Shown here in pieces: positions 56,203 through 64,000 of a DNA stretch of 64,000 nucleotides (the first letter of the stretch is position 1; every line of letters begins with the position of its first letter). The translations under genes were made by a program, and so were the position numbers. The DNA lies in the NCBI GenBank assembly GCA_023457255.1, contig JAEWMB010000017.1, positions 33,060 through 97,059 on the forward strand, in the 5' to 3' direction. The notes below the pieces were generated by a model. It made no database searches, was not told where the DNA came from, and saw nothing but the letters and a program-made list of their open reading frames with translations. Source of the DNA: Bacillota bacterium. Its GTDB lineage: Bacteria > Bacillota > Clostridia > Lachnospirales > Lachnospiraceae.

Positions 56203-57987
56203 ATGAAAGAACTCAAAAAAAGCAGCAAGAAAAGTTTGATTGCTATTATGCTAAGTTTCTCGATTTTAGTAACAGGCTGTACGAACAAGGTGGAGCCACC
56301 AAAGGAATTAACGTTTGAAGAATTCAGTAATCAGATGTTTCAAGAGATGGTTACATCGGATGCACTAACTTATTATCAATTTATTGAGAACCCGGAGAAT
56401 TTTGGTATTACGGAATATGAACATGTTCTTGCAAGATTAAGTGAGAAAGAATTTGACAGTTCTATAAAACAGTGTGAGGAAGAGTTGGCACAGCTTTTAA
56501 AGTTTGACTATAATTCCTTAACACCGGCTCAAAAAGTAGATTTTGACATTACAAAGATAATGCTTGAGCAGAGTATCGCGAGCAAAGATACTTATTATTA
56601 TAGCGAACCTCTATCAACCCTGGATGGTGACCATATTACACTCCCAGGCATTGTTAGTTTGTATGGTAATCGTTATTTTCAGACCTTAGTGGAAAAAGGG
56701 AAGGAAAACAAGAAAGAAGTAGAAGGATTTTTTGAAGTCTATGAGATGGTTGGAAAGTATTTTAATGAGGTTGCTCAGTTTGAACGTGAGAAAGCAAAAG
56801 ATGGACTATTTATGAATAGAGACAGGGCAGAAGTGGTTCGAAAGACTTGTCTTAGCGTAGTAAATAATAATGCTTTGGACTATAAAAAGACATTTGCGGA
56901 AGAGGTTGCCAAGCTAAGTTTCCTAAGCGAGAATGAAACGAAAGACCTAATTAAAAAAAGTGATTTATTAGTTGAAAAGCATATTGTGCCTGCCTATCAA
57001 AAGCTGGTTGATACTATGGAAGAATTAAAAGACCAGGGTGGTAAATCAAAAGGGTTTTATGAAACGGAAGCAGGGAAAACCTATTATGAGAATCTCCTTA
57101 AATCCTCTTGCAGTGTGAATGCGACACCGGAGGAATTGATGAAATTATTAGAGAAAAATCTATCAGTATTTGTACAGGAAAAAGAGCAAATTTTAACGGA
57201 GCATCCGAATATTGAGAATGAAATTGTTATAAGTGCAAGACAGTGGTCCGATGCAGAACGTATCACAAAGATGCTGTCTGAGAAAGCGAAAGAAGATTTT
57301 CCGGATGCAGATTTGGTGTGGGGAGTAAAAGATATGCCGACTTGTATGAATAGTTTCGCAGGGGGATTATTCTATCCATTTGCTATCGATTCTACGTTAA
57401 TAGAAGAGTATATCTATCTTGGAACGTTAAATTCTCCCGGAACCCAGCCGTTTTTGCAAGTACTGGCACATGAAGGAGTACCGGGGCATCTTTATCACTA
57501 TAATTATTTAAATAATATAGGCTCGACAGACTATCGTAAAATTCTAGCTTGGGCCGGCACGGGGTTAGTGGGATATTTGGAAGGATGGACAACTTATGTT
57601 GAGGAAATAGGGTATTCCTATGGTGGTTTATCGGAAGTTCAGGCTAGAGAAGTCCACTTGAATCGGTTGATAGAAATTACACTGATCACTATGCTTGACA
57701 TCGGTATAAATTACTATGGCTGGGACAATGCTAAGGTATCTGAAGTGATTAGTCAATATGCACCACAGTATCTGATTATGAGTACTTACATTAAGAATAT
57801 TGTAGAGGAATCGCCGGCGTTATATAGCTCTTATGCAGTGGGATATCTTTATACAAAAAAGATTATGGATGCTATTAAGGAGCAATCAGGCGGAACAATG
57901 AGTAAGAAGGAAATCCACGAGAAATACTTATCTGTTGGACCGGCTACTTATGATATTTTAATGAGAGAGCTGGGGGTAGCTCGGTAA
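56203..57987 (+). CDS. DUF885 family lipoprotein, putative metallopeptidase
   Basis: This 594-residue protein has a lipoprotein signal (lipobox LVTGC, Cys about 26) and the DUF885 fold, mostly helical. The segment LAHEGVPGHLYHY holds the HExxxH-like zinc site of this family (with a downstream Glu, perhaps in YLEGWTTYVEE). Members include bacterial surface peptidases, but the substrate is rarely known. AGGAGG sets the start. It sits alone between the lipid kinase and GH127 genes and ends at a strong hairpin. Confidence 0.85.
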   Translation: MKELKKSSKKSLIAIMLSFSILVTGCTNKVEPPKELTFEEFSNQMFQEMVTSDALTYYQFIENPENFGITEYEHVLARLSEKEFDSSIKQCEEELAQLLKFDYNSLTPAQKVDFDITKIMLEQSIASKDTYYYSEPLSTLDGDHITLPGIVSLYGNRYFQTLVEKGKENKKEVEGFFEVYEMVGKYFNEVAQFEREKAKDGLFMNRDRAEVVRKTCLSVVNNNALDYKKTFAEEVAKLSFLSENETKDLIKKSDLLVEKHIVPAYQKLVDTMEELKDQGGKSKGFYETEAGKTYYENLLKSSCSVNATPEELMKLLEKNLSVFVQEKEQILTEHPNIENEIVISARQWSDAERITKMLSEKAKEDFPDADLVWGVKDMPTCMNSFAGGLFYPFAIDSTLIEEYIYLGTLNSPGTQPFLQVLAHEGVPGHLYHYNYLNNIGSTDYRKILAWAGTGLVGYLEGWTTYVEEIGYSYGGLSEVQAREVHLNRLIEITLITMLDIGINYYGWDNAKVSEVISQYAPQYLIMSTYIKNIVEESPALYSSYAVGYLYTKKIMDAIKEQSGGTMSKKEIHEKYLSVGPATYDILMRELGVAR

Positions 57988-58000
57988 AAAGAAAATTGAT

Positions 58001-58060
58001 AAGCCAGAAGGCTTCAAGAAAGCTTAGAGTTATAGTTTTCTTGAAGCTTTTGGCTTATTC
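58001..58060 (+). terminator. Terminator between convergent DUF885 and GH127 genes
   Basis: AAGCCA (58001-58006) and GCTTCAAGAAA (58011-58021) pair with TTTCTTGAAGC (58037-58047) and TGGCTT (58051-58056), making a long interrupted stem followed by ATTCT. Confidence 0.6.
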
Positions 58061-58079
58061 TAACAGCCGTAGATTTGGG

Positions 58080-60008
58080 TCAACTTTTTTCCGGTATCCA
58101 GACACGCATTTGCGTTATGCCGCGATTACCCCAGGTATAATATGGGATTGCGGTAATATCACATGGAATTGCATCAGGTTTCTGGTAAGTATAAAGTGAA
58201 CTCACATCTTTGGTTCGAAGGCCTGTAAGGGTGAGTGCGGCTACCCCGCCCAGAAGGTCTTCTTTAACGGGCTGAACCGTAATCAAGGAATGTTCTGTCA
58301 GGCTTAGGGAAAGGATATCATCTTGATTGTCGATTCCTTCCACGCAATATACAAGAGGTCCTCGCTGTAAGGCTACCATTCCGGTATTATTCGCAACTTT
58401 GGAGGTTGTATATACTTTATGAACACTCATATCGAGAGTCAGCTTAATTTCATCCCCCTCTTGGTATTCCTTCGTCAGATAGACGTATCCATCCTTTATA
58501 ATTTCTGAAAAAGATATATTCTCATGATTATAAGTAATTGTTGTTTCGGTACTCCAATCCGGAATGCGAAGGGCTAATGTGCAAGTTCCGCTTGATTTTA
58601 ATCGGTATGTTATAGTTCCATCGAAGGGATAGGCACTGATACACTCTAACGTGATACCAGAGCTGGTTTTAATTTCTCCGGCAGCATAGAGATGACAATA
58701 TAGAGTAGAATCTTCCTCGGCATAAGCATAACTTCCGATGGAGGTAAGGAGTCTTGCAACATTCGGAGGACAACAAGCACAGGCATACCACTCCGGGCGT
58801 TTTGGCAAGACATGGCGATGAGTAATCGCTTCTCCTGAGATTCCGGGAAGTACTTCCAAAGGATTTACATAAAAGAACTTTTTGCCGTCTAATTGCATAC
58901 CTGCCAGCACAGTATTGTATAAAGCACGCTCCAAGACATCGCTATAACGGCTATGCTGATGAAGCTTTAGCATCTTTTGGGCAAAGAAGATAAGTCCAAT
59001 GGAAGCACAAGTTTCTCCGTAAACAGTATCATTTGGCAGATGATAATCCTTGGTAAATGCTTCACCGAGTGCGGTAGAGCCGATGGCACCGGTGATATAC
59101 ATCTGGCGATTGGTAATGTTATCCCAAAGCGTATCACAGGAAAGCTTTAAAGTCTCATCGTCTATATAGGAAGAAAGATCAGCCATGGCGGTATAAAGGT
59201 AAACGGCACGAACTGCATGACCGGTAGCAATAGTCTGCTCTCTTACAGGCTTTGAGCACTGCATATAGTCGGTATCTTCTGCATTCATTCCCCAAACCTG
59301 CCAAGCCCGCTTCTTTATTTCCTCTTTGAAATAATTTGGTTTTGCACCACGGATATCGATAAAATGTTTGCATAGAGTAAGGTAACGCTCTTCGCCTGTT
59401 ACCTGATACAAGCGAAGTAATGCAAGCTCTATTTCCGGATGACCCGAATAGCCATAAGGATTTTTTGTCATAAAATGCTCATATAAGTGATCGGCATTTC
59501 GTTTCATGACTTGAAGTAATTTATCTTTACCGGTAGCCTCGTAGTACGCGACAGCGGCCTCTATCATATGTCCCGAACAATATAATTCATGCGCTTCTTG
59601 AAGATTTGTAAATCGTTTCTCTTTGTCTTTTATTGTGAAATAGGTGTTTAGATATCCGTCACTGTCCTGTGCACCCGAGATCAAATCAATCACATTATCT
59701 GCAAGTGCCTCCAGGGAAGGATCGGGAAATACTACAAGAGAATAGGCTACTGCCTCTAACCACTTAGCTACATCACTGTCTTGAAATACCATTCCGTAAA
59801 ATTCATCGGAGATTGGTTCGCCTCTTAGAACCTTTCCGGCTAGTCTGAAATTCTCTATCGCATGACTTTTGGCCACTCCTTCTATTTCATCATTTAATAT
59901 CTTATATTGATAGGGTAATACTGTATTTGTGATTAGTCTTTGATAATAATGAAAAAATCCCTGATCAGAACGAAAATTTGAAAGTTTTAACGGTTGATAA
60001 TTGTTCAT
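58080..60008 (-). CDS. Beta-L-arabinofuranosidase, glycoside hydrolase family 127
   Basis: The 642-residue enzyme has the (alpha/alpha)6 barrel and beta domains of GH127. The unusual zinc-cysteine catalytic site is intact: E316 in LGEAF (acid/base), E332 and C334 in YGETCASIG, and C410, C412 and C413 in YACACCPPN, where C412 corresponds to the nucleophile C417 of Bifidobacterium HypBA1. It releases L-arabinofuranose from beta-linked arabino-oligosaccharides, such as those of extensin. No signal peptide. AAGGAGG sets the ATG. Divergent from an AraC regulator, its likely activator. Confidence 0.93.
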   Translation of the reverse strand: MNNYQPLKLSNFRSDQGFFHYYQRLITNTVLPYQYKILNDEIEGVAKSHAIENFRLAGKVLRGEPISDEFYGMVFQDSDVAKWLEAVAYSLVVFPDPSLEALADNVIDLISGAQDSDGYLNTYFTIKDKEKRFTNLQEAHELYCSGHMIEAAVAYYEATGKDKLLQVMKRNADHLYEHFMTKNPYGYSGHPEIELALLRLYQVTGEERYLTLCKHFIDIRGAKPNYFKEEIKKRAWQVWGMNAEDTDYMQCSKPVREQTIATGHAVRAVYLYTAMADLSSYIDDETLKLSCDTLWDNITNRQMYITGAIGSTALGEAFTKDYHLPNDTVYGETCASIGLIFFAQKMLKLHQHSRYSDVLERALYNTVLAGMQLDGKKFFYVNPLEVLPGISGEAITHRHVLPKRPEWYACACCPPNVARLLTSIGSYAYAEEDSTLYCHLYAAGEIKTSSGITLECISAYPFDGTITYRLKSSGTCTLALRIPDWSTETTITYNHENISFSEIIKDGYVYLTKEYQEGDEIKLTLDMSVHKVYTTSKVANNTGMVALQRGPLVYCVEGIDNQDDILSLSLTEHSLITVQPVKEDLLGGVAALTLTGLRTKDVSSLYTYQKPDAIPCDITAIPYYTWGNRGITQMRVWIPEKS

Positions 60009-60351
60009 TAATAGCCTCCTTGCTGCGACTATCTTTTAGGAGCAGCGAATGGCTCAAGTTTGGCGCAGCACAAACTTGGTGAGTAAAAGATTAAAATCTT
60101 TCACTTTTTACCCCTCTCATTTTGATAGATTATAGTGGTTCCAAATGTAATTGTTTCTATTGAATACCAGATAATAGCTGCCTTTTGTACCATTGTTTTT
60201 TATCCTGTAGTCTTAGACTCCATCTAATAATTTAAGTATCAAGCTTTTCTATACGGTTTTTATGCTCCCGTAAAATTTTGTGAATGCTAAGTTTATTTAA
60301 CCTTATGAAAAAATTAATTATGTAAAAAAGTCATTAGAGGGAAAGAATTTG

Positions 60352-60360
60352 TGCTATACT
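60352..60360 (+). promoter_or_regulatory. Extended -10 promoter element for the AraC regulator
   Basis: TGCTATACT forms an extended -10 about 135 bases before the ATG at 60496; the -35 is poor. The 487-base gap between the divergent genes is otherwise AT-rich, without a gene, and must hold the operators for GH127. Confidence 0.45.
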
Positions 60361-60495
60361 CTACTTAGAAAACCATAAGAGAGGGTCAGCATACTCTTTC
60401 AAATGATTTTATTATAAGGAAACTAACCTCATTATAAGCAGGAAGAAATAAAAAAGCAATGGAATGAAACTACGAAAAAGGTGAGAAAATCCGAT

Positions 60496-61293
60496 ATGAT
60501 TACAATAGGTGATAATAATACAAAAATAGGAATGGAATCCGTGGGAAAATTTGTTCAGGGAGGAAGCTGGATTCATCCGGATAGAATACTGGATAGTTAT
60601 GAGTTTATCTTAGTCGAAGAAGGAATCCTATACATAACAGAGGAAGACCATGATTTTTCTGTAGAATTAAATCAATTTCTAATATTGGAACCCGGAAAGA
60701 ATCATTATGGAACCAAAGAATTGGAAGGGAGACTAAGCTTCTACTGGGTGCATTTTACTTTAGAAAAGGGGGGCTTTCTCCTGCCTTCTATAAAATATGG
60801 AACATTAGAGAATCCGTATGTGATAGCAAACTTGCTAAAGCAAATGCTGCATAGCTTTTGTTCGTTGGACTATTCCGCTTGCTACGGTGAGCTTTTGCTT
60901 GCCCAGATGCTTATGGAAGTTCGCAGGATGCAGGAGAACCTCTCAAAAGCTTACCGTCCGTTACTAAGAGAAATAGGAGAATGGATTCGCATTCATGCAG
61001 AAGAAAAGATAAGTTTACAATTGGTATCTGAAGTGTTTCAATACAATCCGGATTATCTCACAAAGATTTTTATGGATACCTTTCGGATTAGCATTAAAGA
61101 TTATATTATCCAGCAGAAATTAATACGGGCAAAATACTATCTATTACATACGAATTATACAATGAAGCAAATAGCAGCAATTTTACATTTTGATGAAAGC
61201 AATACGTTTCTGAAATACTTTAAATATCACGAAAAGATTACTCCTTCAAGATATCGTAATCTGTATTTTAACACTCATCTAAACCAAAAGTAG
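60496..61293 (+). CDS. AraC-family transcriptional regulator
   Basis: The 265-residue protein has an N-terminal cupin-like sugar-binding domain (residues ~10-130, with EEGILYITEEDHDFSVELNQFLILEPGKNHYG) and a C-terminal double helix-turn-helix (EEKISLQLVSEVFQYNPDYLTKIFMDTF … KQIAAILHFDESNTFLKYFKYHEKITPSRYR). A GTG at 60481 is in frame, but AAAAGGTGA fits the ATG at 60496 better. The neighbouring divergent GH127 gene is the obvious target, with an arabinose-containing inducer; this is an inference. Confidence 0.88.
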   Translation: MITIGDNNTKIGMESVGKFVQGGSWIHPDRILDSYEFILVEEGILYITEEDHDFSVELNQFLILEPGKNHYGTKELEGRLSFYWVHFTLEKGGFLLPSIKYGTLENPYVIANLLKQMLHSFCSLDYSACYGELLLAQMLMEVRRMQENLSKAYRPLLREIGEWIRIHAEEKISLQLVSEVFQYNPDYLTKIFMDTFRISIKDYIIQQKLIRAKYYLLHTNYTMKQIAAILHFDESNTFLKYFKYHEKITPSRYRNLYFNTHLNQK

Positions 61294-61628
61294 ATTGCGG
61301 TATTTCTATCCCTGAATTACGCTATCTATTTTGCCATAATCACTGCTGAAGGGAATTATGTCTGTTTTGTGCTGAGAATAGATATTTATTTACATATACG
61401 GATAGTTAAAAACATAGACTAAAACAAGACCTAACTTAATGTAATTATGAAGAAAGGTTTATTTAAATTTATAAATTAAAATTAAGATATAATTAATAAA
61501 ATTCATTCCTATATTTTGATGAATAACAATGAATTTATCAAAAGTTATATAATAAAATACAATTATTATTTAGGAAGAGAGATGTTACATGGCTAAATGT
61601 TTTATATAAGTTAAGAAAGGATGTGGAT

Positions 61629-62048
61629 ATGATAAAGAAAAAAGGTGCATTGTCAATTCTATTAATACTTTTAATATGTTTGCCAGCTATTTCGGGATAT
61701 GCTAGTAATTATTGGTCGCTTTCCAGCAATACTTTTGTTGAAAATTATCATGAAGGTTATTGGAGTAACAAATACATAGGTACGGTATCGGTTTATGGAA
61801 AAGATATTATATTAAGAGATAATTTAAACTGGTATCCTACATTTAGTTATATAAAATATAATGTGCAAGGAGATATAACAACTGCTCAGGTTAATTCACT
61901 TGGACAAAATGATGACGTTCAAAGGATAAAAGAAATAACGGTATATGATAGATGGAACGCAGGACCAGAGACAACATGTAACTATGATTTTGGACTAGCG
62001 CGTAGGAGTTCAGGTTTTTCATCTTACACTATAAATTTCGGAAGATAA
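61629..62048 (+). CDS. Small secreted protein of unknown function, possible bacteriocin-like peptide
   Basis: The 139-residue product has a Sec signal peptide (basic MIKKKG, hydrophobic core, likely cleavage near ISGYA|SN). The mature part, about 110 residues, is rich in Tyr, Trp, Asn and Ser (NYHEGYWSNKYIGTVSVYG) with a single Cys. This composition, and the membrane proteins encoded next, recall lactococcin 972-type bacteriocins, but the likeness is faint. AGAAAGG supports the ATG at 61629 over a GTG at 61623. The 335 bases before it are very AT-rich with no gene visible. A protein for cell-envelope use is an alternative. Confidence 0.6.
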   Translation: MIKKKGALSILLILLICLPAISGYASNYWSLSSNTFVENYHEGYWSNKYIGTVSVYGKDIILRDNLNWYPTFSYIKYNVQGDITTAQVNSLGQNDDVQRIKEITVYDRWNAGPETTCNYDFGLARRSSGFSSYTINFGR

Positions 62049-62103
62049 AGATTTATAAATATTAAAACTATGACCATGTAACATCAAAGGGGGATTATGG
62101 AAT

Positions 62104-63105
62104 ATGAGATTTAAAAGGCAAAACATTCTGTGCAGTATAGTGAGCGGCTTGATTTTAATGTCAGTAATTATGTCCTTAGGGTATACTTTATCAAGAAGGT
62201 ATAATAAAATGAGTACTCCGTATGGTTTATCTAATAATTATATGAAATTTACAAGAGAGTTTCCTGTAGAAGTAGATTTTAATAAGATATTTAATGTAGA
62301 TGTAGACCAAAATATAACAGTAGTATCTGAATATGAAGGGCTAAATTATATTACCCTATATGATCCCAGATATTTCTTCTATAATCAGAAAATGGTGACA
62401 GCGATAGGGGGAACAAGATACTTTTCCGACTCTGATTATAAACAGCGTACGAAAACAGGAATTTTAGTTTCTGACAAAAATTTATTTGAAGGGTTTAGTG
62501 ATACCTCCAATATACGTTCTTCGATGATTGATGAATGTATATTTCATATAAATTCTTACAGTACCTTATATAAGCCTGATATAGAATATATTATTAATAT
62601 GACATCCGTACAATATCTTGGAGATAAGATATATGTAGATTATGATAATTATCAGGACTATAAAAAAATTGAAGAAAAGCTTACGAAATATGGTTATAAA
62701 ATTGAGGATACTAAAAGTATAAAGACGATAGTACTGATGGAGAGTGCTATAAAAAATCATAATATCTATGAAAGTTCATTGATAATTTCATCATTATCTA
62801 TGTATCCTATTTTTCTTTTTACATGTATTCTATTTTTTTATAATAATAAAAAAATAATTGTTGTTAATAAATTATGCGGTGGAGAGAAAAATAAAGTTTT
62901 TGTTATAATATCAAAAAAATTTTTAGCGTGTAATTTTATTATTTGTACGTTAAGTGGATTTATTGCCTATATTACCTACTCTAAGGATTTATTGAGACAA
63001 ATACCTTTCTTAGATTTTCTGTTTTTGATAGTAGTGCATCTATTGATTATAAATATGAACTATTTTGTAGGATTTCATATTAATTTTAAACGATTAGAAT
63101 TATAA
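62104..63105 (+). CDS. MacB/FtsX-like permease subunit
   Basis: This 333-residue protein has one N-terminal membrane helix (about 9-27), an extracytoplasmic domain of about 195 residues, and three C-terminal helices (about 223-245, 268-290, 300-320). This is the four-helix topology of MacB/FtsX permeases, which work with an ATPase to export peptides or transmit force, and of half of a DUF1430 bacteriocin-associated protein. AAAGGGGG lies ten bases upstream. It follows the small secreted protein gene by 55 bases and is very AT-rich, like its neighbours, so probably acquired. Confidence 0.65.
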   Translation: MRFKRQNILCSIVSGLILMSVIMSLGYTLSRRYNKMSTPYGLSNNYMKFTREFPVEVDFNKIFNVDVDQNITVVSEYEGLNYITLYDPRYFFYNQKMVTAIGGTRYFSDSDYKQRTKTGILVSDKNLFEGFSDTSNIRSSMIDECIFHINSYSTLYKPDIEYIINMTSVQYLGDKIYVDYDNYQDYKKIEEKLTKYGYKIEDTKSIKTIVLMESAIKNHNIYESSLIISSLSMYPIFLFTCILFFYNNKKIIVVNKLCGGEKNKVFVIISKKFLACNFIICTLSGFIAYITYSKDLLRQIPFLDFLFLIVVHLLIINMNYFVGFHINFKRLEL

Positions 63106-63179
63106 GGAAACAAGTTTGTGTAGTGGCAAGTCTGAGCCATTGTCTGCTTTTAAAAGATAGTCACAACATGGAGGCTAAG

Positions 63180-63890
63180 ATGTTAAATGATATTATTTTA
63201 GGTTTCAAAGATGTAGTAAAAGATAAAGTTATTGTTATGTTTTATTCTATTTTTTTTTCTTTTATCATGTTTATAACAATATCGTCTACAAAATCATTAC
63301 TTAAGGATATTTTCAATAAGAGCAATGAGATAGATAATGCTTATGAAACTTTTAATACCTATATTATAGGTTTAAAATCAGATCATAATAAAAGGGTTTT
63401 AGATGATTTATCCCTATTATATCAGAAGAATAGCTATAGTTTTTGTAATGCTATTTTGAGTACTGATAAGAATGAGAACATTGCTACGTACTTATTGTTT
63501 GGTGAGATACCTGAATTTTACTCCTATCTAAAAAGCGATAAAGAGATTGATATCTTTGTTGGGAAAGACTGTGACTACATAAAATATGTTTATTTAAATA
63601 ACAATAAATACTACGTTAATTCTGTTATTAATAATTCAAAACTTTTTTATGTATCTCCAACTCAAGTTGAAAATACAAACGATAAAGTTTTTATTATTAT
63701 CAACAATCCGGTTTTACCAGACTGGTTAGTTAATAATGACGAAGTCTATTATCAGCTAATAAAAAATACTCACATTCTTAAAAATGACAATCAGAGGTTA
63801 ACAGATTTTGTTAAATTAGCAAATACAGATTTTCTTAAAGTTATTCCTAATAATATGGAAAAGGATAGGTTAGAAGTAAGCGCGACATAA
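63180..63890 (+). CDS. Second MacB/FtsX-like permease, apparently truncated
   Basis: The 236-residue product has an N-terminal membrane helix (about 17-37, VMFYSIFFSFIMFITISS) and an extracytoplasmic region, but ends at a TAA without the three C-terminal helices that the preceding gene has. No continuation is open in another frame at the end, so it is either a real short protein or a remnant cut by rearrangement. GGAGG five bases upstream marks the ATG at 63180; a GTG at 63123 is less likely. An ATPase gene is expected nearby but lies outside the window, if present. Confidence 0.55.
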   Translation: MLNDIILGFKDVVKDKVIVMFYSIFFSFIMFITISSTKSLLKDIFNKSNEIDNAYETFNTYIIGLKSDHNKRVLDDLSLLYQKNSYSFCNAILSTDKNENIATYLLFGEIPEFYSYLKSDKEIDIFVGKDCDYIKYVYLNNNKYYVNSVINNSKLFYVSPTQVENTNDKVFIIINNPVLPDWLVNNDEVYYQLIKNTHILKNDNQRLTDFVKLANTDFLKVIPNNMEKDRLEVSAT

Positions 63891-64000
63891 TCTACCGTCG
63901 TGCCATTTGATGTTCTTTGCTGTAAGATTAGGATAGTTGGAGTATTTTACTCTTAGTTCTGATCTTGAACAACAAAAGTTGTAGCATTTCACTGCTAATT
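63891..64000. other. Right edge with an imperfect hairpin, no gene seen
   Basis: GCGCGAC (63882-63888) can pair with GTCGTGC across the stop codon of the truncated permease gene. No gene starts in the last 110 bases. The change in sequence character here suggests a junction. Confidence 0.3.

Noticed and set aside
63882..63920. 5' end of a group II intron cutting the truncated permease gene
   Set aside because: The usual GUGYG start is not present at the junction, and the window ends before any intron core or reverse transcriptase could be seen.
1..64000. CRISPR arrays, tRNA/rRNA genes and insertion sequences
   Set aside because: No regularly spaced repeats, no tRNA T-arm signatures in a cloverleaf setting, no rRNA segments and no transposase-like proteins were found by eye.

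Overview
The window looks like chromosomal DNA of an anaerobic, spore-forming, plant-polysaccharide-degrading Clostridia, most likely a Lachnospiraceae close to Lachnoclostridium (Clostridium) phytofermentans. The signs are low GC, strong AGGAGG-type ribosome sites with frequent TTG/GTG starts, a spoIIID gene, a clostridial-order rnf operon (C-D-G-E-A-B), and many carbohydrate-active enzymes without signal peptides beside lipoprotein-fed CUT1 sugar transporters. The species guess comes from family knowledge, not from a database search.

Layout. 0.3-11.8 kb is a pectin/rhamnogalacturonan and hemicellulose block: pectin methylesterase (CE8, minus strand), a membrane-bound AraC regulator of the YesS type, a CE12-type acetylesterase with an SLH-like tail, a LplB/YtcP-type sugar ABC importer with its binding lipoprotein, and a GH43. 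11.8-13.4 kb holds a small zinc-ribbon protein and an AT-rich secreted protein gene broken by a frameshift. 13.6-19.6 kb has an L-fucose/arabinose isomerase-family gene, a chemoreceptor, an MgtC-like membrane protein and a GH88/105 unsaturated-galacturonyl hydrolase whose promoter carries a CRE-like operator. 19.9-25 kb is mostly housekeeping: an exported trigger-factor-like foldase, an Fe/Mn superoxide dismutase, an Spx/ArsC-like protein, a DUF5685-DnaJ-membrane protein trio and spoIIID. 25-31 kb is the rnf operon behind a long leader with two perfect CRE matches and a foldable RNA element.

31.7-47.1 kb is a coherent catabolic locus: GH95 alpha-fucosidase, a YesM/YesN-type two-component system, a second LplB/YtcP/lipoprotein importer, a YesL-type membrane protein, a GH31 alpha-xylosidase and a GH3 beta-glucosidase. 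The combination of fucosidase, xylosidase and glucosidase suggests intracellular breakdown of fucosylated xyloglucan oligosaccharides. Neither importer has its own ATPase, so a shared MsmK-like ATPase elsewhere is expected.

47.3-58 kb is mainly housekeeping: gltX, a UvrD-like helicase, a DUF1292 protein, a PD-(D/E)XK-like/Rad3-like helicase fusion, a diacylglycerol-kinase-family protein and a DUF885 lipoprotein. 58-61.3 kb has a GH127 beta-L-arabinofuranosidase divergent from an AraC regulator.

61.6-64 kb is an AT-rich accessory cassette: a small secreted protein followed by two MacB/FtsX-like membrane proteins, the second apparently truncated near the window edge. It resembles lactococcin-972-type secreted peptide/permease loci and is the best candidate for an undescribed system here. 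I saw no tRNA, rRNA, CRISPR array or intact mobile element.
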